A stretch of DNA of 6,004 nucleotides from Rickettsiaceae bacterium. GTDB taxonomy: Bacteria; Pseudomonadota; Alphaproteobacteria; Rickettsiales; Rickettsiaceae. The position numbers were made by a program, and so were the translations under genes. Below, one piece after another: positions 1 through 5,465 of the stretch. How positions within the stretch are numbered: the stretch's first letter is position 1; every line of letters begins with the position of its first letter. The notes under the pieces are model-generated. The model saw only the letters and a program-made list of their open reading frames with translations, did not search any database and was not told where the DNA came from. The stretch is from contig JAIOYD010000103.1 in assembly GCA_021741285.1 (NCBI GenBank), positions 1 to 6,004 on the forward strand. Direction: 5' to 3'.

Positions 1-75
1 AAACGTTGTGCGCTTGATTCCCGTCAATCTGCGAAACTCTTCTTGGGCTTCACCCTTTATTTGTTCAAACCTCAT
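1..75 (-). CDS. Transposase, N-terminal 25 residues (IS5-like DDE family)
   Basis: Only the first 25 codons are visible, starting at ATG 75-73 and running off the left edge. They contain EEFRRLTGIKRTTF, which is typical of the N-terminal helix-turn-helix segment of IS5-like DDE transposases common in Rickettsia and relatives. An AAGGA ribosome binding site lies 6 bases before the ATG. The catalytic DDE domain is outside the window, so whether the enzyme is intact cannot be judged. Family assignment is by recalled resemblance. Confidence 0.65.
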   Translation of the reverse strand, partial: MRFEQIKGEAQEEFRRLTGIKRTTF

Positions 76-84
76 CTAATATCC

Positions 85-99
85 TTGCTTTAAAAGCAA
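85..99. promoter_or_regulatory. Perfect 7+1+7 inverted repeat in the IS leader
   Basis: TTGCTTT and AAAGCAA flank a single base between the IS tip and the transposase start. In the transcript, the hairpin would sit just before the AAGGA ribosome binding site. Some insertion sequences use such structures to limit translation from outside transcripts. That role is only inferred here, and a 15-base palindrome in AT-rich DNA may be chance. Confidence 0.3.
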
Positions 100-134
100 C
101 CAGTTTAATCAATCCCTGCGGTTATGCAAGAGGT

Positions 135-470
135 CTAATCTGGCTCTAATTCGTTTTCGTCATAAAACCTAAGCTCCTCTGATGCCCTTTTACTTCTGCC
201 ACTACTATCTAAATCAGTTTCTTTGATAGAGTTTAATTCACTAACTTGGGCTTCAACTCCTTCCATACCCGGTGTTATCCCCTCAGCTTGTTTTGATCCA
301 ATGACACTAACGGCATTCTCGTTCTGCCATTTCATTTCTTTAAGTAAACCTTCCTTGTCTTCTATATTGCGATCAAACAAATCAGTGACGTCATTGATGT
401 TGGTTTGAACATGGGCAGAGATATTCACATTGAGCCCGCAAAGAATTAAGAATACTATGACCATCCTCAT
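135..470 (-). pseudogene. traN: traN, N-terminal fragment cut off by the IS
   Basis: TraN is an outer-membrane mating-pair stabilisation protein of F-type conjugation systems, normally several hundred residues long and cysteine-rich. Only 111 residues remain. They begin with a signal peptide (about residues 1-19, hydrophobic MVIVFLILCGLNVNIS, likely cleaved near SAH), followed by a polar region without cysteines that ends YDENELEPD. The start ATG overlaps the trbC stop as ATGA, which is typical of translational coupling. The order traU-trbC-traN matches the F plasmid. The stop TAG at 137-135 coincides with the IS end, so I infer that the IS split a TAY codon. All of the cysteine-rich part is missing. 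The identity rests mainly on position and on general resemblance to TraN N-termini. Confidence 0.65.
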
Positions 471-1072
471 TTGAGTAAACCTCTAGCATCACTTGCCATC
501 TCGCCATTCTTAGCAAAAAGCTCAAGAGCCGCCTTGATGGTAATCGATCCCGTTACTTTATCGTGCTTTTTTGAAGCAGTTTTCCCCTCAAAAATAGAAG
601 CTGAACTTGCCAGTACTATTGCAGGCACGCTTGTGACCTCAAAAGCTGTAAATGCTTCATCATCAATTTGCATCGCTGCACTATCTTCGCTAGAAATCTC
701 CATTATTAAATCCGTTAGCTTATGGATTCTTCCCCCAGGCAAGCCGACAAACACTAGCACACCTCCTTAACGCTTTGCTTCGAGGGCATAATTTTTAAGT
801 AACTGCTTTGGCATTGAGCTTGAGACAAATATTTGCAAAGCAGGTCTAGGTTTGAATGCTTCTTCTCTCAATTCCGGGTCAAAACCCGGTTGATTGATTA
901 TTTCCTTAAAATTATCCATTACTATCTGGCTATCACTCTCGGCAAGGCCTCTTGCCCACTCCAAGTCAGACTCTTGCGCTAGCGTAATATTGCTAAATAC
1001 ACTACTAAACAAACCACTAATGCCACTGAGTATTATTAAAATTAAAATGCGCAACAATTTCGTTTCCTCCAT
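467..1072 (-). pseudogene. trbC: trbC, F-type pilus assembly protein, interrupted by one nonsense codon
   Basis: TrbC is a periplasmic, thioredoxin-fold-like protein needed for F-pilus assembly, related to the C-terminal part of TraW. The first half has a signal peptide (hydrophobic LLRILILIILSGISGLF) and the conserved start of the fold, LQIFVSSSMPKQLL. It ends ...LEAKR at a TAA (769-767). The same frame continues at once with GGVLVFVGLPGG and later FEVTSVPAIVLA, the usual TrbC pattern, to a TGA at 469-467. Homologues normally have a residue such as tyrosine before GG, so a single TAY-to-TAA change explains the break; no frameshift is involved. ATG 1072-1070 is taken as the start. TTG at 1057 has a better-placed GGAGG, and TTG at 1087 is also possible. 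The gene overlaps the end of traU by at least 16 bases. It may be dead or made as two chains. Confidence 0.8.
752..769 (-). promoter_or_regulatory. Shine-Dalgarno at the trbC nonsense codon, possible reinitiation site
   Basis: On the minus strand the premature TAA is immediately followed by AGGAGG (767-762), formed by the Gly-Gly codons of the conserved motif. An in-frame GTG lies at 754-752, seven bases after AGGAGG, and another at 760-758. A ribosome stopping at the TAA could therefore restart at once and make the C-terminal half of TrbC. The geometry is directly visible; its use is inference. Confidence 0.45.
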
Positions 1073-2148
1073 ATTACATAACTCCAATCTTGACCATCGT
1101 ATGGATATTCCTTAAATGCAGAATATGCCATATCTGACATACCCAGCGGCCAACAACCAATTGGACCAGACGTTGATTTTGGATAAACCATCTGCAATTT
1201 GTATTGTGATTTCTTGATTTTAAGAGCCGTCTGCTTACCGCAGATTTTGCCATTAATACTGGCATCCGTTGTACTGGTGCTTTGAGCAAGGCCAATGCGG
1301 TGCATCTTGGCTAGGATTCTAGTGGTCAACAGGGAACTATTCTGCACCCCGCCAACATGATCGGCATTAGCTCCACCCCATGGATACATATTGCCCCAGC
1401 AGCCACTACACCAAAATAAATTATCACTAGCTATGTCAACTGTAGCTGCACCGCAATCAATAACGCATGCCGCTTGCGCTATTGGGTTAGCAAATAAAAA
1501 TACTTCCGGATTAAGTAAGGTCTGTAGCTTCTCATCATTCCAGGTAGGATCAAGCTCAGATAAATAAGCAACGTCGAAGGTAGTTTGCTCCAAACAAATA
1601 AGATCAGTGATCAATTCAAGCCAATAAATCAGTGGGTAGATATAATAATGCAAATGGTAAAAACTGTTATGTGCTACCCTGTCACCATAGGATCTATTAT
1701 AAGTACCGGTTTTTCTTATATCGTTTGGGCCTAATTGCAAACCGCCAAGCCCAACCATGCAATAAGGAGTTCGGGTAATGTCAACCATTCTAGCGGGCTC
1801 CCAAAAACCCAAAGAAATACCGGGAATAGGTATAGGTTGATGTCCTTTACTACACGCACATAGAGGTGAACTTGGATTTTTGGTATCTCTTTTGGCAGGC
1901 GACATGCCTCGGCCAAACTTCAATTCGCCAATTGAAATAGGCAGCAAACATGACCAGCATATGTCACTGATTGGGTTGACAAAACGACCCTTGCAAGTTA
2001 CGCTAGCATTCGCTGATATAGGCAAAATTATTGCTATAACCAGCATGACAATCTGCTTAATTATATTTTGCAGAGGAAGGGGCTGGTATATGGAGTGTCT
2101 CCGCCAAGATTCTGCTCCAAATACCAGCTTACACTGGTTTTGTTTCAT
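1042..2148 (-). CDS. traU: TraU, F-type type IV secretion periplasmic protein
   Basis: TraU is a cysteine-rich periplasmic protein required for F-type pilus assembly and DNA transfer. The 368 residues match F TraU through the whole length: CKGRFVNPISDICWSC (52-67), GFWEP, FYHLHYYIYPLIYWL, DVAYLSELDPTWND, LNPEVFLFANPIAQAAC, LFWCSGCWGNMYPW, and the terminal VIWRKRNC. The mature protein is thus complete and has the conserved cysteines. The ATG at 2148 has AAGGA six bases upstream, only three bases after the vapC stop. It gives an unusually long n-region (about 30 residues) before the signal peptide, whose hydrophobic part is VMLVIAIILPIS with likely cleavage after ANA. An alternative ATG at 2046 would give a normal signal peptide but lacks a clear ribosome binding site. 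The 3' end overlaps trbC. Translation is probably coupled to vapC. Confidence 0.93.
   Translation of the reverse strand: MKQNQCKLVFGAESWRRHSIYQPLPLQNIIKQIVMLVIAIILPISANASVTCKGRFVNPISDICWSCLLPISIGELKFGRGMSPAKRDTKNPSSPLCACSKGHQPIPIPGISLGFWEPARMVDITRTPYCMVGLGGLQLGPNDIRKTGTYNRSYGDRVAHNSFYHLHYYIYPLIYWLELITDLICLEQTTFDVAYLSELDPTWNDEKLQTLLNPEVFLFANPIAQAACVIDCGAATVDIASDNLFWCSGCWGNMYPWGGANADHVGGVQNSSLLTTRILAKMHRIGLAQSTSTTDASINGKICGKQTALKIKKSQYKLQMVYPKSTSGPIGCWPLGMSDMAYSAFKEYPYDGQDWSYVIWRKRNCCAF
2082..2128. repeat. Long inverted repeat in the 5' extension of traU
   Basis: Arms 2082-2095 (GCTGGTATATGGAG) and 2115-2128 (CTCCAAATACCAGC) are complementary at 13 of 14 positions and flank a 19-base loop. In the traU transcript this would form a stable hairpin starting 20 bases after the ATG at 2148 and ending 36 bases before the alternative ATG at 2046. 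It falls exactly in the extra N-terminal residues not expected in TraU. It may be a regulatory hairpin or a trace of a small palindromic insertion; neither is proven. Confidence 0.6.
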
Positions 2149-2151
2149 TCT

Positions 2152-2565
2152 TTATCCTTCTGTAAAAGGGTTATATAATTTAATATTGAACATTTGAAAA
2201 TGCTTAACATTTCTCGTCACTAAAATCATATTTGACTGAACGCTCTGAGCTGCTAACAAACTATCAATCGCATTAGTTGCATCAATATTTAGCATTTGTG
2301 CCCATACTTCACATGTTTCTAGATTTATATCTAATATTTGCTCCTCATAATCACTAACCAAACTATCAATCCATTTAATTAATAACTTGCCAGAAGCTAT
2401 ATCTGTCTTTGCTTTTTTTAAAGCCCCGCTCCTAAGCTCTCCTATGCTTATACAGCTTAAATACAAACTACTTGCATGTATTTCCCTAAACCACTCTAGT
2501 ACTTTGCTATCAGGTTGCTTGCGGCGTAGCTCTGAAATTATATTCGTATCTAAAAGATATCTCAT
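2152..2565 (-). CDS. vapC: VapC-type toxin, PIN-domain ribonuclease
   Basis: VapC toxins are Mg-dependent PIN-domain RNases that cut specific tRNAs or rRNA and are held inactive by their antitoxin. The 137-residue length is normal. The acidic residues of the active site are in place: D6 in YLLDTNIISE, E43 in SIGELRSG, and D101 in NAIDSLLAAQ, followed by LVTRNVKHF (N119 at the fourth position) and the usual end LYNPF. Nothing suggests inactivation. The start ATG overlaps the antitoxin stop as ATGA, so the two are translated as a coupled pair. The last codons (GAA GGA TAA) double as the ribosome binding site of traU, which starts three bases after the stop. The pair sits between traW and traU, which are normally adjacent. 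The RNA target cannot be told from the sequence. Confidence 0.93.
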   Translation of the reverse strand: MRYLLDTNIISELRRKQPDSKVLEWFREIHASSLYLSCISIGELRSGALKKAKTDIASGKLLIKWIDSLVSDYEEQILDINLETCEVWAQMLNIDATNAIDSLLAAQSVQSNMILVTRNVKHFQMFNIKLYNPFTEG

Positions 2566-2807
2566 AAATCAACACCTCTCACTTTACCGTGAGCTCTTTC
2601 TATTGTTAAATCATCAAGCTTTATTCCTTGAGATAGAAAATCCTTTAAGCTAGGCTTTTGTTTTTTCAACTTTTTGTACTCTTCCATACTAATAACTACT
2701 ACCGCATCTTCTCCACGTCTTGTAATGCATTGGGCTTTACCATGTATTACTATATCAATTAAACTGCTAAGTTTATTCTTTGCTTCATGTAATTGCCATT
2801 TGTGCAT
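2562..2807 (-). CDS. vapB: Phd/YefM-type antitoxin of the VapC pair
   Basis: This 81-residue protein is the antitoxin partner of the downstream PIN toxin. WQLHEAKNKLSSLID is the classic N-terminal DNA-binding and dimer segment of the Phd/YefM fold, followed by ITRRGEDAVVVISMEEYKKL. The C-terminal 30 residues (from about KPSLKDFLSQG) are the type of flexible segment that wraps the toxin. Phd-like antitoxins usually repress their own promoter, more strongly in complex with the toxin. AGGAGG (2818-2813) lies five bases before the ATG, and a strong promoter with a palindrome lies just upstream. The symbol vapB is used for the partner role; by fold it is Phd-like rather than AbrB-like. Confidence 0.9.
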   Translation of the reverse strand: MHKWQLHEAKNKLSSLIDIVIHGKAQCITRRGEDAVVVISMEEYKKLKKQKPSLKDFLSQGIKLDDLTIERAHGKVRGVDL

Positions 2808-2822
2808 TATAACCTCCTATAT

Positions 2823-2839
2823 GTCTAGATTGGCTAGAC
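2823..2839. promoter_or_regulatory. Palindromic operator, probable antitoxin binding site
   Basis: GTCTAG and CTAGAC are perfect 6-base inverted arms separated by 5 bases. The site covers the expected transcription start, directly after the -10 box and just before the AGGAGG of the antitoxin. Position and symmetry fit autorepression by a Phd-like dimer; binding is inferred. Confidence 0.55.
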
Positions 2840-2840
2840 C

Positions 2841-2869
2841 ATTATAACATATCATTTATTCTTTGCCAT
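2841..2869 (-). promoter_or_regulatory. Predicted sigma-70 promoter of the toxin-antitoxin operon
   Basis: On the minus strand there is a perfect -10 box TATAAT (2846-2841), a 17-base spacer, and a -35-like ATGGCA (2869-2864, four of six matches to consensus). Transcription would start near 2835, inside the palindrome listed separately, and could continue into traU and the genes after it. Confidence 0.65.
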
Positions 2870-2880
2870 TTAATTTTTCC

Positions 2881-2973
2881 TTATTGTTCGGTTGCTAAAT
2901 TAATCTCATCAATACGTATTTTTAGTCCTTCTTGGACAGCTATTGCTGGGGCGCATGGTACACGTTGCGAACC
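2881..2973 (-). pseudogene. traW: traW, C-terminal remnant
   Basis: Thirty-one codons after an in-frame TAG (2976-2974) read GSQRVPCAPAIAVQEG followed by LKIRIDEINLATEQ and a TAA at 2883-2881. This resembles the end of F-type TraW, where a segment like FGI-QVPARV is followed by a short beta-rich tail. TraW is a periplasmic pilus-assembly protein encoded just upstream of traU, which is where this fragment sits once the toxin-antitoxin pair is discounted. I see no convincing TraW sequence further upstream, so most of the gene is lost. The match is short and made from memory. Confidence 0.45.
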
Positions 2974-3035
2974 CTAAATAAGCATAGATTGGAGATTATT
3001 CATATGCCCTAAAGCCTGATTTACTCTATATTTAA

Positions 3036-3199
3036 AACAATTTTCTCTTACCTAAATTTTTAATAGATACTGTTAACAAAGCTTTAGAATTACATGAACA
3101 AGCTCTGGCAATGTGAGCCGTTCACGATATAAAAAAAGAGTTTGCAGTAGAATTTTATCAGTTAATTTTGTATGTTGATGATATGTTTTATGTCGGGAT
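3036..3199 (+). pseudogene. Decayed coding remnant upstream of the repeat protein
   Basis: One frame (codons beginning at 3036) reads FLIDTVNKALELHEQALAM, hits a TGA at 3114-3116, and continues AVHDIKKEFAVEFYQLILYV until 3239. The composition is helical and protein-like and similar in style to the repeat gene that follows in another frame. It may be the degraded upstream part of the same gene (one stop and one frameshift near 3180-3200) or a separate relic. I do not recognise the family. The stretch 2977-3035 holds nothing I can identify on either strand. Confidence 0.3.
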
Positions 3200-4480
3200 T
3201 TGGGCGCAACAAATAAGCTGTTTGTATTGGTGGGTTCTTTGATAAGAATAATAGAATATCACAATTTTAGAACCATTCCAGGGCAATTGAGTCAGCTGCG
3301 CGAGAATGCCAAATGTGTAGATTCGGCATTTGTTGCGATAGAGAAGGAACAAGATACACTGGCCAATATGCATGGTAATATTAATAAGTTAGATTTTTAC
3401 AAGGAATTATTGGCTAAATCGGAGCTAGCGCATGAGCAGCGTCAGAATGGTGATTTAGCTAAACTGAAAGCTATAGCAGAAACCGCACTAACAACTGGTG
3501 CAAAATCCGAGGGCATATTAGTCAAAGAGTTGCAGCAGACAACTGATCTTAAAGAGATGCACAAGAAGCTGGATCAAGACATTGAAGCACATCATGTTAA
3601 CTCTACTCTAGAAGCAGTAGAAAAAGAAAAGCAGGAAGCTAAGACTTCTGATCATGTTATCAATACCCTTAAAAAGGAACAAGAGTTTCTCACCCAGCTA
3701 CATGGTAACCAAAAATACCCAGAACGTGATTTAAACATAACCGCAAGAGCTAAGTTAGCTAATGAGTTAAAACAAGAGAACTTGTATAAAATCCTTAAGT
3801 CACTAGCTAAAACTACACTGGCAACTGGGGCTAAAACCGCAGAGTCGTTAGTCAAAGAGTTGCAGCAAACGACTGACTTAAAAATGACTCATAAGAAGTT
3901 AGATCAAGGCATAGAAGCGCACCATATCAACTCTAATCTAGAAGTAATCGCAAAAGAGAAGCAGGAAGCTAATACCTCTGATCAGGTCATTGACACCCTT
4001 AAAAAGAAACAGAAATTCCTAACCCAGTTACACGGTACTCTAAAATATCCAGAGTACCACGGCCAGATTCTTGCTCTATCGATTCAAAATGCTATGAAGA
4101 ATGAACATGATAATGTTATAGTTCAGTTACATAAGTTGTCGTCGTTTGTTCAAAGAAAAAACTTTAAGACGGCAGAGGAAATGACTAAAATATTAAAGAA
4201 TGGAACTGATCCAATGGCAACGCATAAAACGCTACTTAAAGATTATCAGGATCATTTTATCAAAGAAATAGGAAAGGGGCTTACTACACTAGACAAAGGT
4301 GATCGATTTAAGATAGATGGTCATTCAATATCATGTCCGGTGAAGTTTATGGAACATATTGTCAAAACTTGCACACATGAATATGAACCGCACCATGGAA
4401 TACAACAAATACAAAACAAGGTAATCGAGCAGCAAAAGCATCTTGAGATGTCAAAAGATATGGGTGGGTTTAGTATGTAG
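3200..4480 (+). CDS. Helical protein with three tandem 110-residue repeats
   Basis: This is an unrecognised 426-residue protein, rich in Lys, Glu, Gln and Leu, with no membrane segment or certain signal peptide. After a 46-residue lead come three repeats of exactly 110-residue spacing: residues 47-156, 157-266 and about 267-376. They are anchored by the motif (M/L)HG(N/T) at 57, 167 and 277 and, in the first two, by VKELQQTTDLK at 108 and 218. A tail with one conserved-looking block (ISCPVKFMEHIVKTCTHEY) ends in KDMGGFSM. The tail recalls C-termini of RAGE relaxases (TraI/TraA), so this may be a detached relaxase C-terminal region, but that is from memory and uncertain. The start is doubtful: TTG 3200 has no ribosome binding site, the frame is open back to the stop at 3179, and coding-like sequence continues upstream in another frame. 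The piece may be the 3' part of a larger broken gene. Confidence 0.6.
   Translation: MGATNKLFVLVGSLIRIIEYHNFRTIPGQLSQLRENAKCVDSAFVAIEKEQDTLANMHGNINKLDFYKELLAKSELAHEQRQNGDLAKLKAIAETALTTGAKSEGILVKELQQTTDLKEMHKKLDQDIEAHHVNSTLEAVEKEKQEAKTSDHVINTLKKEQEFLTQLHGNQKYPERDLNITARAKLANELKQENLYKILKSLAKTTLATGAKTAESLVKELQQTTDLKMTHKKLDQGIEAHHINSNLEVIAKEKQEANTSDQVIDTLKKKQKFLTQLHGTLKYPEYHGQILALSIQNAMKNEHDNVIVQLHKLSSFVQRKNFKTAEEMTKILKNGTDPMATHKTLLKDYQDHFIKEIGKGLTTLDKGDRFKIDGHSISCPVKFMEHIVKTCTHEYEPHHGIQQIQNKVIEQQKHLEMSKDMGGFSM
3338..4327 (+). repeat. Three tandem 330-base coding repeats
   Basis: The units are 3338-3667, 3668-3997 and 3998-about 4327, in phase with the reading frame. Units 1 and 2 share 43 of 59 residues over their second halves (protein residues 98-156 and 208-266). 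Unit 3 is much more diverged, with the TDP-MATHKTLL-KDYQDH segment matching TTDLK-THKKL-DQ-IEAHH one residue out of register. Synonymous differences between units 1 and 2 show that this is an old duplication, not a recent expansion. Confidence 0.8.
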
Positions 4481-4502
4481 GGTTAAACTATAAAAATTAA
4501 AT

Positions 4503-4518
4503 AAGATAGTAATATCTT
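4503..4518. promoter_or_regulatory. Short inverted repeat before the orphan gene
   Basis: AAGATA and TATCTT flank GTAA in the 75-base gap between the repeat protein and the next gene. The gap is very AT-rich. No T-run follows, so this is a weak terminator candidate; it could be an operator or chance. I see no convincing -35/-10 pair. Confidence 0.2.
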
Positions 4519-4555
4519 TAGATTTAAATTTAAATGCCAAAGAGGAGGCTGTTGA

Positions 4556-4972
4556 ATGAGAAGAGGGATTAAGGCGAGAATAGACAATAATATAACTAAC
4601 GAGAGTTCTAAAGATAATGACGGTAATCTACTCCAAACATTCTCTTGTACTTCGGAGTATAAACTTGATGAGTTCAGATATATAAAAGCGAGGCTAGAAA
4701 GCAAATATGGCATCAAGTTTAAGGATTGCTATAAAAGATCACAGACGGTAGAAGAATGGGACAAAATTAAAGACACTTTGTTAGTTATAAAAAAACCCGT
4801 GTCCAACAAGTCCATAAAGGTTAAAGTAATAAAAGATGACGATTGGGGGAAAACTTCTGTATCAGATTTATCTCCGATGGAGGCTCTTGCAAGATTTAAG
4901 CTATTAAAGGCCGAAGAGAAAAGGCAAAGATTGCTAGAAGAAGTTAAAAACGTAGGGTTATTAATAGGTTAG
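4556..4972 (+). CDS. Hypothetical 138-residue charged protein
   Basis: I do not recognise this protein. It is well supported as a real gene by AGGAGG (4543-4548) placed seven bases before the ATG. The sequence is soluble and highly charged, without signal peptide or membrane segment. A central part contains YIKARLESKYGIKF and VEEWDKIKDTLLVIKK. The C-terminal third (MEALARFKLLKAEEKRQRLL) is a predicted amphipathic helix or coiled coil. It lies between two copies of the repeat-protein 3' region. Its TAG stop (4970-4972) abuts the first base of similarity in the second copy, so its natural C-terminus may have been lost at the junction. It could be a small DNA- or protein-binding accessory factor, but the sequence does not show this. 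Confidence 0.65.
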   Translation: MRRGIKARIDNNITNESSKDNDGNLLQTFSCTSEYKLDEFRYIKARLESKYGIKFKDCYKRSQTVEEWDKIKDTLLVIKKPVSNKSIKVKVIKDDDWGKTSVSDLSPMEALARFKLLKAEEKRQRLLEEVKNVGLLIG

Positions 4973-4973
4973 T

Positions 4974-5465
4974 ATTGACGCTCTTAAGAAGGAACAGGAG
5001 TTCTTGAGACAATTACACGGTAATCTTAAATGCCCAGAGCAATCATGTGAGAGCTTACTACTATCAATCCAAAGTGTCATGAAGAACGAGCATGATAATG
5101 TTATAAATCAGTTGCGTAAGCTATCATCATTTGTGCAAAGTAAAAACTTCAAAACGCCAGAGGAAATGACTAAAATTTTGAAGGACACAACTGATCCAAT
5201 GGTCACTTACAAAACTCTACTCAAAACTTACCAAGATCACTTTGTCAAGACTATGCAGAAGGGGCTTGCTACACTTACAAAAGGTGATATTTTAAGATAG
5301 ACAACCACACTATGTCCTGCCCGGTGAAATTTATGGAGAATATCGTCAAAACTTGCACAAGCGAATTTATGCCACATCCATGAAATACAACAAATACACA
5401 ACAAAGTCATCGAACATCACAAAGCTCTTGAGATCTCAAAAGATATGGGTGGATTTAGTATGTAG
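4974..5465 (+). pseudogene. Frameshifted second copy of the repeat-protein C-terminal region
   Basis: From IDALKKEQEFL to KDMGGFSM this 492-base stretch aligns with 3989-4480, which is also 492 bases. Conserved blocks include MKNEHDNVI, KLSSFVQ, EEMTKILK, SCPVKFME and the identical end. Two compensating indels break it. One base is missing near 5288-5292 (GATATTTTAAG against GATCGATTTAAG in the first copy), causing a TAG at 5298-5300. One extra base near 5375-5380 (CATCCATG against CACCATG) restores the frame. There is no start codon of its own: the frame opens upstream only into the end of the orphan gene, and TTG 5004 is the first candidate. A truncated product of 98 residues (5004-5300) is possible but unlikely to work. 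Confidence 0.75.

Larger units (their letters stand above)
1..137 (-). mobile_element. Partial IS5-family-like insertion sequence (one end)
   Basis: On the minus strand the element appears to begin near position 136-137 with AGACCTCTTGCATAACC, which resembles terminal inverted repeats of IS5-group elements in Rickettsiales as I remember them. About 60 bases further in, a transposase reading frame starts. The traN fragment stops exactly at this boundary, which fits insertion at a TA or TTA target. The other end, the matching inverted repeat and the target duplication lie outside the window, so the exact boundary is inferred. Confidence 0.6.

Noticed and set aside
471..770. Plus-strand open frame of about 100 codons opposite trbC
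   Set aside because: It mirrors trbC codons on the other strand; no start signal or recognisable protein.
467..1087. Frameshift as the cause of the split trbC
   Set aside because: The two halves are in the same frame (distance divisible by three); a single TAA accounts for the break.
1074..1295. Minus-strand open frame overlapping the 3' part of traU
   Set aside because: Different frame of the same strand as traU; the traU frame carries the conserved TraU end here.
1880..2197. Plus-strand open frame of 105 codons opposite the traU start
   Set aside because: It lies wholly antisense to traU and vapC, has no ribosome binding site, and its sequence is explained by the complementary strand.
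3200..4480. CRISPR-like or satellite repeat array suggested by the repeated motifs
   Set aside because: The repeats are 330 bases long, in frame, diverged at synonymous sites, and encode a protein.
4522..4535. AT-only palindrome ATTTAAATTTAAAT before the orphan gene
   Set aside because: Low-complexity AT sequence of this kind is expected by chance in such DNA; no paired promoter boxes.
5428..5439. Perfect 12-base palindrome TTGAGATCTCAA
   Set aside because: It corresponds to coding sequence (CTTGAGATGTCAA) in the first copy, one base different, so it is probably a chance result of drift in the pseudogene; no T-run follows.
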